Assembly (NCBI RefSeq): GCF_008831285.2
Contig: NC_045138.2
Coordinates: 9,207,205-9,271,204, forward strand
Origin: Nymphaea colorata
Lineage: Eukaryota > Streptophyta > Magnoliopsida > Nymphaeales > Nymphaeaceae
Direction: 5' to 3'
DNA: 64,000 bases
Shown here: positions 14,201 through 26,817 of the stretch, in pieces
Layout of the letters: each line of letters opens with the position of its first letter
Numbering within the stretch: position 1 is the stretch's first letter
Translations under genes and position numbers: made by a program
Notes under the pieces: model-generated
The model's input: only the letters and a program-made list of their open reading frames with translations
Database searches by the model: none
What the model was told of the DNA's origin: nothing

Positions 14201-17200
14201 TTAAGTTGGAATATTAAAAAAAAACTCATGTGTGTTGATTCTGGTAGTGCTTCATGTATAATAATTAGCTTTTTTGTCTTGTTCAAATCATCCTGGTAAT
14301 ACTGTGTTGCAAATGGGGAAAAGTTCGGTTGAGGTATGTTGCTTTACACAATTCACTTTCTCCAATTTATGAATGTTTGGCCAATAATATATCCCTGTGG
14401 AGGAACATAAATTTGGCTTGCTGACATGCAAATGATGCCCAATATTCTTTCTGTTGCAGCCTTGCGACGTGGAGAGAGAGAGAAAGCGTTGAAGACGTGA
14501 GAGTTGGGGAGAGAAAACGTAATCTATTCACTAACCCTAATCTCTATTATAAAGAGATTAGGGTAGAAAGGAGATTTACAGAGTACATCAATCTAAAATA
14601 AAGAAAATATTAAAGAGATCTTATAACTCTTTAATATTACAAAGAACCACCTAGAAACATAAACTCCTCTAATTTCAACACTCCCCCTCAAGCTTGCCAC
14701 AACATTTAGAGAAATCACCAATAGGGAGAGCTTTGGTGAAAACATCCGCAACTTGATCTTCTAAAGGAACATGAATACTGGCAATGGTTCCTGCTTGAAC
14801 GAGATCCCGAATGTAATGGCAGTTAACTTCAATATGTTTGGTTCTCTCGTGGAAAACTAGATTGTTTGCAATGTATGTGGCTGCTCGATTGTCACAATAC
14901 ATCTTCATAGGAAGTGGAATCGACACACTTAGGCTAGATAACATGGATCTAGCCCAAGTCATTTCTGCTGCAGTTTGAGCCATAGTTCTGTATTCGGATT
15001 CTGCACTAGATCTTGACACTACGCCTTGTTTTTTGCTTCTCCATGATATGACGTTGCCTCCCACAAATACACAAAATCCTGTGGTAGACTTCCTGTCTTC
15101 GATTGAGCCAGCATAGTCGGCATCACTATAGGCTTCCACTTTCAGGGTCTTGCCTTTTGTGAACAAAAAGGCCTTTGCCAGGAGACGATTTCAGATATTT
15201 AACCACCATCAAGGCAACATCCCAATGAACTTTCTTGGGTTTTTCCATAAATTGACTTAGCTTTCCCACTGCAAATCTAATGTATGGTCTTGTCACAGTA
15301 ACATAGAGTAGTTTTCCAATAAGGGACCTGTAGGTTCGAGAATCCACTAATTCTGTTTGGTCATCATGAAGGTGTATACGTGGATTCATAGGTAAATTAG
15401 CTGGTTTAGCTCCTAGCATCCCTGTGTCCTGCAATAAATCAAGAACATACTTCCGTTGAGAGAGAACCACACCATCCCTATTGCGAGCAACTTCTATTCC
15501 CAAGAAATATCGTAATGGACCAAGATCTTTCGTCACAAAGTGTTTTTGAAGAAACAACTTTGCATGAGAAATTTCTTGATCAGAGTCACCTGTTAGGATA
15601 ATATCATCAACATAAACCACTAGAACTGTTATACCCCTGAAAGCCTTCTTGATAAATAGAGAATGATCAAGAAGAGATCTCACAAAGCCACACACTTCGA
15701 GACTACCTCAGAGAACTTGTGAAACCATGCACGAGGACTCTGCTTGAGTCCATAAAAAGCTTTCTTCAGCTTGCACACTTTGCCACACTCCTCCTGTCGT
15801 TCAAACCCTAGTGGTTGTTGCATATAGACAGTCTCATTGAGATCACCATACAAAAAGACATTTTTGACATCAAGCTGATACATGTGCCAGTCATGGTGTA
15901 CAGCCACAGAAATGATAAGACAAATGGTTCCAAAACTAAGCAACCGGAGAGAAGGTCTCAAAGAAATCCACACCGTAGGTCTGCGTGTAGCCCTCAGCAA
16001 CCAACTGAGCTTTGTATCGTTCCATAGAACCATTAGAATTATATTTCACTGTGAATACCCACTTAGAACTGTAGAAACACGAACAAGGAGAGGAAGGAAA
16101 CAACGATCACGATGTAACGTGGAAAAAACCCTCAACCAGAGGGAAAAAAACTGCGGATGAGGAGGAGCCGGTGCCCACTAGCCGCCAGACTCTCTCTCTC
16201 TAAGATTTCATTAACATTAAAGATTAGGGTTACAATGCTATAAGTATGCCCTAATAAGGACATACTGGATCGGGTCCAGATCTGGACCCGTATACCAATA
16301 ACCTTCAACACTCCCCCTCAAGTTGGGCATACATATCAAAGATGCCCAACTTGGATACATTTCTCTCAAATGAAGTTGAAGATAGAGCTTTCGTCAGAAC
16401 GTCAGCGGTTTGGTCTTCAGACTTCATGTAAGGTAAGATCAACTCTTTAGCATCAATCCTTTCACGGATGAAGTGACGATCAATTTCAACATGCTTTGTT
16501 CTGTGATGTAGAACAGAGTTGTTGGCTAAGTTGATGGCAGACTTGTTGTCACAGTACATCTTCATAGGTCCTTCAATCTCTATTCCAATATCAATCAACA
16601 ATATTGTCAACCATAGTAACTCTGACACTCCCATAGCAACGGCTCTATATTCTGCCTCTGCACTAGACCGAGAACATACATCCTGTCTCTTACTCCTCCA
16701 TACTACAAGGTTTCCTCATAAGTAGACACAGTACCCTGTAGTAGACCGTCTAGTATCAGCACAACCTGCCCAGTCTGCATCAGAATACCCCTCGATCTCA
16801 ACAGTCTCTTGTTTCACATACAAGAGTCCCTTGCCAGGATTTCTCTTCAAATAACATAAAACTCTGTCCACAACCTTTAGATGTGCATCAGTAGGTGCAT
16901 GCATAAATTGACTCAATACATTCACTGCAAAGTTAATATCTGGTCTCGTGAGAGTAAGATAGATCAACTTCCCAACCAGACGTTGATATCTTCCCTTAAC
17001 TTCTTAACCGAGCAGCTCTCCATCTCTAAGTCTCAACTTGTGTCCTGTGTCAAGTGGGGTAGAAGCAGGTCTACACCCCAATTTACCAGTCTCTTCCAAC
17101 AGGTCTAATGTGTATTTCCTTTGGTTTAGCACAAGGCCATTGCTAGATCTAGCAATCTCAATACCAAGGAAATACCTCAGCTTGCCAAGATCCTTGAGGT

Positions 17201-20200
17201 CAAATTCGGTAGCTGGTAACCCTTTTAACTTGATGATCTCCTCCTCTTCATTTCCTGTGACTATCATGTCATCCACATAAACAAGTAGAAGAGTGACCCT
17301 GCCCTCTTTTTTCTTCACAAATAGAGTGATCTCCATTCCCTTGTTTGTACCCATGATGTTGCATTACTCGTCTCAGTCGTTCGAACCATGCTCTGGGTGA
17401 CTGCTTGAGGCCATATAAGGCCTTTTTCAGCTTACAGCACTTCTTCGGTTCTTCATATCCTGGAGGCATATGCATATAGACTTCTTCTTCGAGGTCACCA
17501 TTGAGGAAGGCATTCTTAACATCTAGTTGGTACATTTTCCACTCCTTCATCACGGCTAGGGATATAACAACTCTAACTGTCTTCATTTTCGCAACAGGAG
17601 CAAAGGTCTCCAAGTAGTCAATCCCATATTTTTGGCTAAACCCCTTGGCCACAAGGCGAGCTTTATACCTTTCAACACTTCCATCTGGTTTGTACTTGAT
17701 GGTAGACACCCATTTGGATCCAACTAGGTGAGCCGTCTCAGGAATCTTCACAACTTCCCATGTCATGTTTCTTCTCAAGGCTTCCATTTCTTCTTCCATA
17801 ACATCAGCCCACTTGGAATCACTTTGAGCTTCAGCAACGGTCCTGAGAATCAAAACCAAGGAAAGAGAAGAAACAAAACACTTGTAATCCTTGCCAAGTC
17901 TGGAATAAGATACAAAATTACCAATAGGGTGTTGAGTACATGACCTGACACCCTTTCTCAGGGCAATGGGAAGATCTTCATTTTTCTTCTCACCTTCATC
18001 TTGAGTCTTCAAGGTAGGACTTGGTTCATCCAAGGAAGGAGTGACATTGGGATTGGTAGTAGATCTCGCACCACAAGTCACATCCTCTGTCCGAGCACCT
18101 CGTCTAGAGTAGACCTGTGCAACCAAACGATTGCCTTCCTTCTCAATACCAGTGTCACAACCTTCCTCCTTCTCAGCCACATCAACAACAGTGAGAGGTT
18201 CTGCTTTCCTGTAGTCCAAAAAATCTGTAAATTGGAGTTCCTGACTCTGAGAATACTCTTCCCTAACCACAGACTTCTCCCCCTGAAGAGGATTCTCGCC
18301 AAAGTAAGTGGCATGTTCCAAGAAGGTAACATCCCTCGTAACATAAACTCTACCAGTGAGGGGGTCAATACACAATACACCTGTATCCTTTTTGAGTAGG
18401 AGAATACCCAACAAATACACCTTTGATAGACCTGGGATCAAGTTTTTTTATATTGGGGTTGTGATTATGTATAAAACACACACAGCCAAAAACACGATGA
18501 AGTAGAAATGGTGGACGACTGCCAGGAAGTAATGAATGGGGAGTCCGACCATTCAGAACACGACTTGGCATGCGATTGATGAGATACGCACTAGTGAGGA
18601 CAACATCACCCCAATAGTGTTTGGGAAGATTTGTCTGAAACAGAAGGGCCCTGGTGACATTAAGGAGCTGGCGATTTTTCCTTCAGCCACTCCATTTTGT
18701 GGAGGGGTATAACTACAAGAAGTCTCATGAACAATCTCCCTTTGTCGAAGAAAATCCTCAACAGACTGACACATATACTCACGGGCATTATCGGACCTGA
18801 AGGTTTTAATATTGCCACCATATTGAGTGTGTACAAGAAGGATGAAAGTCTCTATGATATGAGGAACCTCACTGCGATCTTTTAACAAGTACACAAAGGT
18901 AGCCCGAGAATAATCATCAATAAAAGTGATAAAATACTGAAAACCTTGACGGGTATGAATTCCTAAAGGCCCCCACACATCCGAGTGAATCAAAGAAAAA
19001 GCTTCATTAACACAACTAGTAGAAACATGGTACAAAGCCCTCACATGTTTGGCAAACTGACACACATCACAAGAAATCAACGACAAGTTCAAAGAAGAAC
19101 ACAAATCGGGAAACAACTGTTTCAAAATCCCAAAAAGTAAATGCCCAAAACGTTCATGCCAGTACAAAAAAGACTGAAGACAATCTTCTCTTGTTTTTCT
19201 ATCTTGCTAATCGCTGTCATAAGAGCTGTAGCCACATGTATGGGAAGACGGTATAGGCCATCAGACGCCAAACCAATCCCAATCCTCTTCCCTGTCACCA
19301 AGTTCTACAAAACACAACGGTCGACACAAAAAATAAGTTCACAGTTCAGCTCTTTAGTAAGTTTACTAACTGACAAGAGATTTAAGGGAAACTGGGGAAC
19401 ATGTAATGCTCCCCGCACATGAAATTTATCCAACAAGGACAGAGTCCCTTCGCCTGCCACAACAGTAGATGAACCATCTGCGAGAGAAACTCGTTCTCTT
19501 TTCGAAGATAACTTATATTCATGAAACAATTTTCGGTTACCTGTCATGTGGTGATTGGCACCACTATCGACAATCCATTCCCCCACAGAAGAATTACCTG
19601 TATCGCCAATAACTGCAAGAGCTTGATTAGCCTTTGTCTCATCAGGTGTCGCGGCCTGGTTGACATCGATTCGACCCAAGTAGGCCCTCAGTTCACGAAG
19701 CTGGTCAGCAGAAATGGAGACTTTTTCTCCACTGGATGTTTGCACCTCAGACACAGGCGTCCTCTCAATAGAAGACCTCCCTTTGTTTCCCTTCTTCTCT
19801 GGATGAAGATCCCAACAATAATCCACGGTGTGACCAGTCTTCTTGCAGTGAGTGCACCGGCGAAGGGATCTAGACGGGTCGCCAGAACCACGACTCACAA
19901 GAGCGGATCTCTCATGATAGGGCACAAGTTCTCTGTTCCCCTCATTTGTAACAAGCTTTCTCTGTTCTTCCGCTTCAACACAGTACACATCTTCAATACT
20001 GGACACCTCTCCTGAATTCAGAATCTGGCTTCTAACACCTTCAAACTCATCATTTAAACCTACTAAAAAGAGGAACACCCTGTTTTCCCATTCATGAGCA
20101 ACATAAACCTGCTAAAAAGAGGAACACCCTGTCTTGGGGACAATGCCAAGGAATATCAGAATGATAGTCAAGCTCTTCCCACTTGGCTTTCAAAGCCCCA

Positions 20201-23200
20201 TAGTACTTTGCAACAGAAGAGTTCCCATGTCGAATGCCATAGACTGTCTTCATTACTTGGTAAGTACAAATTGCCGTTTTCTTTTGGCCATACATTTGCT
20301 TTAGGACCACCCACATGTCTCTAGCAGTCTTCTTCCGAAGGATAAGGGGCTAAATATCGGCGGAGACGGAGTTGACAATCCAAGTTTTCACTTGATTATC
20401 CTCAAGAAACCAAGTATGTCACACACCACTTGTTCTTGCTGGTTCGCGGTTGCTCCCGTCGATATAGGCCATCCGACCACGACCAACAATCCCCATAGTC
20501 ATAGCAGGCGACCACGAGAAATAGTTCTCCTTTGTAAGGCGAAGAGTGATAACTTGCATGGGAACATTCTCAGTTCTAAAAGCCCCGATTTCAGTTTGAT
20601 TTGTGTTGACGGTTGACGAGGAAGAAGCTGCCATAATCACAGACCAGTCTAGCAACGGGCACGGGTGGCGGTAAAACACGAGAGGCACCGGCGGAATACC
20701 AAAGGGCGATGTCCGGTCGACAGCAAGGGCAGCGACAGGAAGCAAGTCTCGGCAACAAAGGAGACAGGAAGCAGCAGCACAACACATCACAAAAAATAGC
20801 AGATAGGCAAGGAGCAGGCAACGGACAAACCAGAGGAGAACGTGGAAACCTCACCGGCGGTAGAGACAGCAAGAGGGCGGTGCCGGAACACCGAGAGAGC
20901 GGTGCTGGGCGGGTTGACAGAACCAGGCGGAGACAGACCGTCGGAACCAGGCGGAGGCAGAGGCAGAGGAAGAGGAAGAGCGGCGCTGGGTGGGTTGCAG
21001 ATCCAGGCGGAAGCAGAGGGCGGCGCTAGATCGCCGGAAAACGGGTGGCGCTGGGCGATGCGTCGGTTGACAGAAAACGGAAGAGAGGGTCGTCACTGGG
21101 CTAAGGCGGCCGGAACTTGAGCGGCGTTGAGCAGGTCGTCGCTGGGCTGAGGCGTCGGGAGCGACAGACGAAGTTCGGGCACGAGCGTCGGGCACAAGCA
21201 CCGGGCGCAGGTGTCAGGCGCGTGCGATGAACAGCGCCAGGCGAGACGATGAACAGTGCTGGGCGAGTCGATGAACAGTGCCAGGCGATGAACAGTGTCG
21301 GGCGAATCCTCCTCCAACACGAACAAAAGACAAATGACCAACCAGTAACACCGGAACTTCACGGCTCTGATACCATGTAGAAACACGAACAAGGAGAGGA
21401 AGGAAACAACGATCACGATGTAACGTGGAAAAAACCCTCAACTAGAGGGAAAAAAACCACGGATGAGGAAGAGCCGGTGCCCACTAGCCGCCAGACTCTC
21501 TCTCTCTAAGATTTCATTAACATTAAAGATTAGGGTTACAATGCTATAAGTATGCCCTAATAAGGACATACTGGATCGGGTCCAGATCTAGACCTGTATA
21601 CGAATAACCTTCAACAAGAACAACAATGTCACAATGAGAAGGAGGATCAACAAGTTCCTAGGTGCCTCGTTGAACTAAAGCATCAATCTCATCTTGCGTA
21701 GCTTGTCTCCATTGGGTATCTAATAAAGCCTGCTGGTGACTTGTAGGAACTGTATGAGCAGCCAGAGCTTGAATGAACTGTTGTATACTTTTGCCAACAC
21801 CGTCAGTAGACACAAAATGAGATATAAGATGCAAAGTACATTGTCGCCTGCCTTTGCGAAGAGCGATGGGTAAGTCTTCACAGGGATCAGATGGACTAGG
21901 GATACTTACTTCAGATGAACTTACCTCCTGAGAAGCGGTTGGCGAAGGATCATGAGAAGGGTCCTGTCGTCGTGTGTAGACCAGCGGAGGATCACGAAAC
22001 TTGGACACTACAGCCGGAGAGTCTGTAGAAGGAGATTCAAACGAGAATGACTCCAAAGGAATAGGAGGAATAGGTAGTGGGTCTGGTGATTGTGGCATCT
22101 CAGTAAGAATGGGAGATGAGCTATAATAAGGCTGAGACTCGAAGAGTATGACATCCGCATTGATATACTCCTTTTGAGTCAATGGATCAAAGCATTTGTA
22201 GCCTTTATGGTTTCTGGAGAAGCCTATAAAGATACACTTAATGGCTTCGACACCCAATTTATCACGTGTGGGTCCAAGTATATGAACAAAGCATGTGCAA
22301 CCAAATACTTTGGGAGCCATTGGAAATAAGGGTCGTTGGGGATGCACAAGTTTAATGGTTACCTTGTTGTCAATGGAGGATGAGGGTAAACGGTTGGTTA
22401 AATAACAGGCAGTGAGTATGACATCTCCCAAAAGTATGCAAGTAAATTAGTATGAAGCATTAGAGAACGAACCACATTTAAGAGTTGGTGATGTTTATGC
22501 TCAGCTACTCCATTTTGTTGGGAGGTATGAGGACAAGTAAACTGAGGACAAATGCCATTATCAGAGTCTCCACCAATCGTCTTCCAAGTTTGCAAGTCCT
22601 AAAATGAACATAAACGTCAAACGTAACATGATAATGTAAGTCATTAATCAATTGTCCAACCGATAACAAATTTGTTGGAAACTTAGGAGTATATAACACA
22701 TTAGGAATAGTGATGGACTGAGAAATCTTGATATCACCATAACCCATAATAGGTGACCATCTATCATATGCAAGTTTCACATGATGTGACTGAGGTAATG
22801 AGTGTAGCACAGTAAACATGGAAGGTCTACTACAAAAGTGTCTCGATGCTCCTGAATCAATAATCCAAATTGTACCTGTATCATGTGGGACAGTATCAAC
22901 AGACATAGCACTGTCTATCATGACTGTAGAGGCCGAAGACTGAATAGATCTGTGTGCTAGGAAGTCCTCATACTCTGACTTGTTGATACTCATAGTCACT
23001 GTCTCAGGGTGAGAAGGAGATAAAGACCCATCTACAACTGATGAAGGCTGAAGCTACCTGAACAGACCCAATAGGAGACTGTAAAGAATTCTTGCCCTGC
23101 TTAGATGCAACATTTCTTCCTAGGGATGCAGGCGAAGGACGACCATGTTTATCCCAACATCTGTCTTCTAAATGTCCTATTTTTCCACAATAGGTGCACA

Positions 23201-26200
23201 AAAATCTCCCCCGACCTGCTCTTGACCCTCGACCTATGCCTCTCCCCCTGAATGAACTGCGTCCACGACCTCCTGAGGCTACCAAGGCAGAGACATGGAT
23301 ATCACTAGATGACTGAGAAAGGGTCACAGCAAGACGACTGAGTCTGTTGTAGGCTTCAGCTTAGTCAGGGATTTCTACTCCAGTCAGCATCTGAGCATTT
23401 GCTACTGCATATTCAGGGGAGAGGCCTTGTAGAAACTTCACAACCATAGACTGTTCACCATGAGTCTTATGACATGTTGGACATGGGGGACGTAATGCTT
23501 TAAGTCGTTCATGGATGGACTTGAGGGAAGCGAAGTACTGAGCAAGACTTTGGTCACCTTGTTGCAAATTAAGTAATTCTTCCTCCACCTGCAATATCTT
23601 GCTAACATTCTTGTCATTTGAGTAAGTTTGTTTCAAGAAATCCCACATTTGTTTGGCCGAGGTATAGTATGCAATAGTTGATGCAATCTATGGTAGCACA
23701 CTATTCATGATCCACGACATGACAATATTATTATCTTCATTCCATAAACCATATTTTCCACTCTTTTCAACAGACTCATTTTCTTCTATAACATGCTCCT
23801 TCTGATGTCCAATCACAGACATCATAAACACACGAGACCAAATCTCATAGTTAGATCTATTTAACTTTACAGTAGAACCATAAGAGAATGGATTTCCTCC
23901 ACTCTTAACCTCATGGCAAAAGTCAATTTTTGGATTTTCTGCCATCATAAATCTGTCCACAAGAGATCAACCACCACCAGCAAGATAATATATATATATA
24001 TCTATTGAAAAAGAGACTGATCAACAAGAACAAATGTTCCACACGGCAACGTTAGATGCCCAGCAACAACCAAACTGCTGTCCAACAGTTGACAGCAACC
24101 CCACGACAAAGAAAACAGCAATCGGAAGACAAAAAATGCTGCTAACAGCAAGCCCACAACTGAAAACGAATCCCCACTGCTTGTATTATTTGCTCCGACC
24201 AACAACTTGTCTATTTATGCATCTAACGCTCCTGTACCACAGATTATCTTTCACAAATCATGAATAACGACAACAGATAAAATAGTCAACATAAACTGCC
24301 ACAGAAATCCTAGAGAGCAGTCCTCCGCTTGGCTGCTTTGATCATAGAACATATCAAACCATAAGCGAGTAATCAGTGCAGACTCCCACACAGCTGCGAT
24401 AATATATATACTTCTGAAAATCCACGGCTGGAGTCTATTCACGCATATCTCCTAGCGTGAATAGACTCCTCCACACTGTTCCGTTGCTGGAAATCTGTCA
24501 ACTATAACAGGCGAGAGGTGAAGGAGAAAGAGACAGAGGAAGGGGAAGGAGATGGAGGAGGTAGAAGAGATAAAGCCTGAAAGGAAAAGGAGGGTCGCCG
24601 GCTGTTTGCTTCACGTCGCCAGATGCATGGACGTCCCCTGCCTGTCATCGGCTGTTTGCTTCACGTCGGCAGTCACGTCCGTGGCTCTGATACCATGTTG
24701 CAGCCTTAAGACGTGGAGAGAGAGAGAAAGCGTTGAAGACGTGAGAGTTGGGGAGAGAAAACCTAATTTATTCACTAACCCTAATCTCTATTATAAAGAG
24801 ATTAGTAGAAAGGACATTTACAGAGTACATCAATCTAAAATAAAGAAAATATTAAAGAGATCTTATAATTCTTTAATATTACAAAGAACCACGTAGAAAC
24901 ATAAACTCCTCTAATTTCAACACTTTCAAAAACAACTTTTCTGAATCTTGGAGAACAATATGCACTTTAGGTTAACAGATACTGTGCAGATGGATTTTGT
25001 CATATAAAAAATTAAAAATCCTTTTCTCCTGATTGAGACTGGTTTATTTTGTCCAAGAAAGTTGATTGAGTCATGAATCAAGTGATGATTCAGAGCATAA
25101 TTGGGTAGACCCATTTTCTAATCTGACATTATGAGTAGATTAATCTAGTTTGTGTTTTATATCAATGTACTTTCTAATCCAATAAGGGTGTAAATTTGTA
25201 TCTTTGGATGTAAGTACTTGATTGTTCCACTTTGTTGGCCATGTGAAGTTGACACGAAGAGGGGTATGAAAGAAACTTTTATGTTTGCCTATTAATTCCT
25301 ATATGGATGACATGACAAATTCTATAACTCTTAGTTATATGAATATCCATTTATTATGGAGGAAATTTCTCATGGATTGATTGTTTTACAAAGGATACTT
25401 ACAAGCGCATGCACAAGCATGGCAGTCAGGCTATTTAGAGATGCAAGTAAGTTTGCCCTAGTGCATAGACTATCATGAGAAAGCCTGTATTTGCTTTACT
25501 CTTGAATCTTGGATAATTTGGACGAGCTTTTAACTATTAAAGCCATTTCCGAAGGTTTAGTATCAGGAATATTTGGAAAGAACATGGTGGAAGGTGTTAA
25601 TTGAACATGCATTGCCTATGCAACTTAGATGTATATAGCCATGTGTAATGGATATGGTTTGCACTTTGCAATTCGACTTTTGCGTACAGAGATACACAAA
25701 TCAAAATTTTGTATCCATTTTGTGCTATAAATTAATGCATTGCATTGTCATATTTTATTTTTTACTAAGCACAAGTTTCAAAGACAAGCGAGCATGAGAA
25801 GTTTGGATGCACTGTTTTATTGCAAATCAGATAAAATTGTATCAGCAATTTTATCTAAACAACTTAGATGATTCATTTTGTTTTGAGATATATACACTGT
25901 TTATTAATGCGTCAACAAATATTTTTGTACAGAGATCTGAATTTGGGTTCATCAGTTACTTGAGTGGTATCTGCTGTAACATCTGTTGCATCTGAGTACT
26001 CTTTTTTCCGTAGTGATTGTTTACATATTCTGTCGAAATTTTTATTTGATTACTTCTACGACCTTCATCCTGAAGTGCTCACTGGTGGTCCTAAACCACA
26101 AAATTTGGTTTGCTGTAGGTGAGAGCTCGGATTTTGTTCATTGACCCCATCACTAGAGCTGTTGGACTTACCATGAATCCACACCTTTTACAAGGCCATC

Positions 26201-26751
26201 TTCCCCCTTCAGTAAGCTTCTTTGCTAGAATCTAGTTTACATATTGTTTGGTTCATGGACTTGTTAAGAATTCTCCGGCATATGGTTGCTGGATGTAAAT
26301 CATTTTCCTATGCTTTTTTGGCATTTATAATGATGTTTCATGATCTATTGGTTAAAATTACAAGTCCTTTGATTGTTATCCCTGATCTAGAGTGCATTCT
26401 CTATTTAATCAGCATGTTAGAGCTGGAGATGTTTATGAAGATGCACGCATTATAAGGATTGATGGGAGATCCGGGCTTTTGCTTGAGGTTTCTTCTAGTC
26501 CTATTCATACACCTGCGTATGTCAAGGTATGCATTTATTTGAGTATGAGTGTCTGCATGTCTGTGTGCGTCCTGTCTGCGTCCTGTCTGTGTACACTAGT
26601 TTACACTGACCAGTGGTTAATTGGTCAGACTACTAACTTAGTCAGAGTTGTTCATCAGTCAACTAATCCCTTATGTATGACTATGTATGCACATTCTTTG
26701 AATAAATGTATGTGTTTCTGTACTTATTTTTATATATGATTATGCACACAC

Positions 26752-26817
<66 letters not shown>

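Larger units (their letters stand above)
16070..21616 (-). mobile_element. Ty1/copia element C2, nested inside C1
   Basis: LTRs at 16070-16310 and 21376-21616, each 241 bp, start TGTAGAAACACG and end CCTTCAACA, about 3% different by eye. Perfect duplications AGAAC at 16065-16069 and 21617-21621 show insertion into the C1 pol gene. Primer binding site at 21363-21375. The full copia order is present on the minus strand, with frameshifts. Confidence 0.95.
14452..24922 (-). mobile_element. Ty1/copia element C1, minus strand, hosts element C2
   Basis: LTRs at 14452-14680 and 24696-24922 both start TGTTGCAGCC and end TTTCAACA. They differ at roughly 3% of positions by eye. Target duplications CTTTC lie at 14447-14451 and 24923-24927. 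The primer binding site (complement of initiator tRNA-Met, TGGTATCAGAGCC) is at 24683-24695, and a purine tract (CTTGAGGGGGAG on the minus strand) adjoins the other LTR. Order gag, protease, integrase remnant, reverse transcriptase, RNase H is the copia order. Element C2 split it at 16065-16069/21617-21621. Part of the integrase is deleted. Confidence 0.94.

Noticed and set aside
20591-21441. Open frames in the GC-rich region upstream of C2 gag
   Set aside because: They lie in the leader between primer binding site and gag start and have no family pattern.
25081-25130. C/D snoRNA-like boxes (GTGATGATT ... TCTGA) in an RRP5 intron
   Set aside because: Box spacing is too short, no terminal stem is visible, and no C'/D' pair is present.
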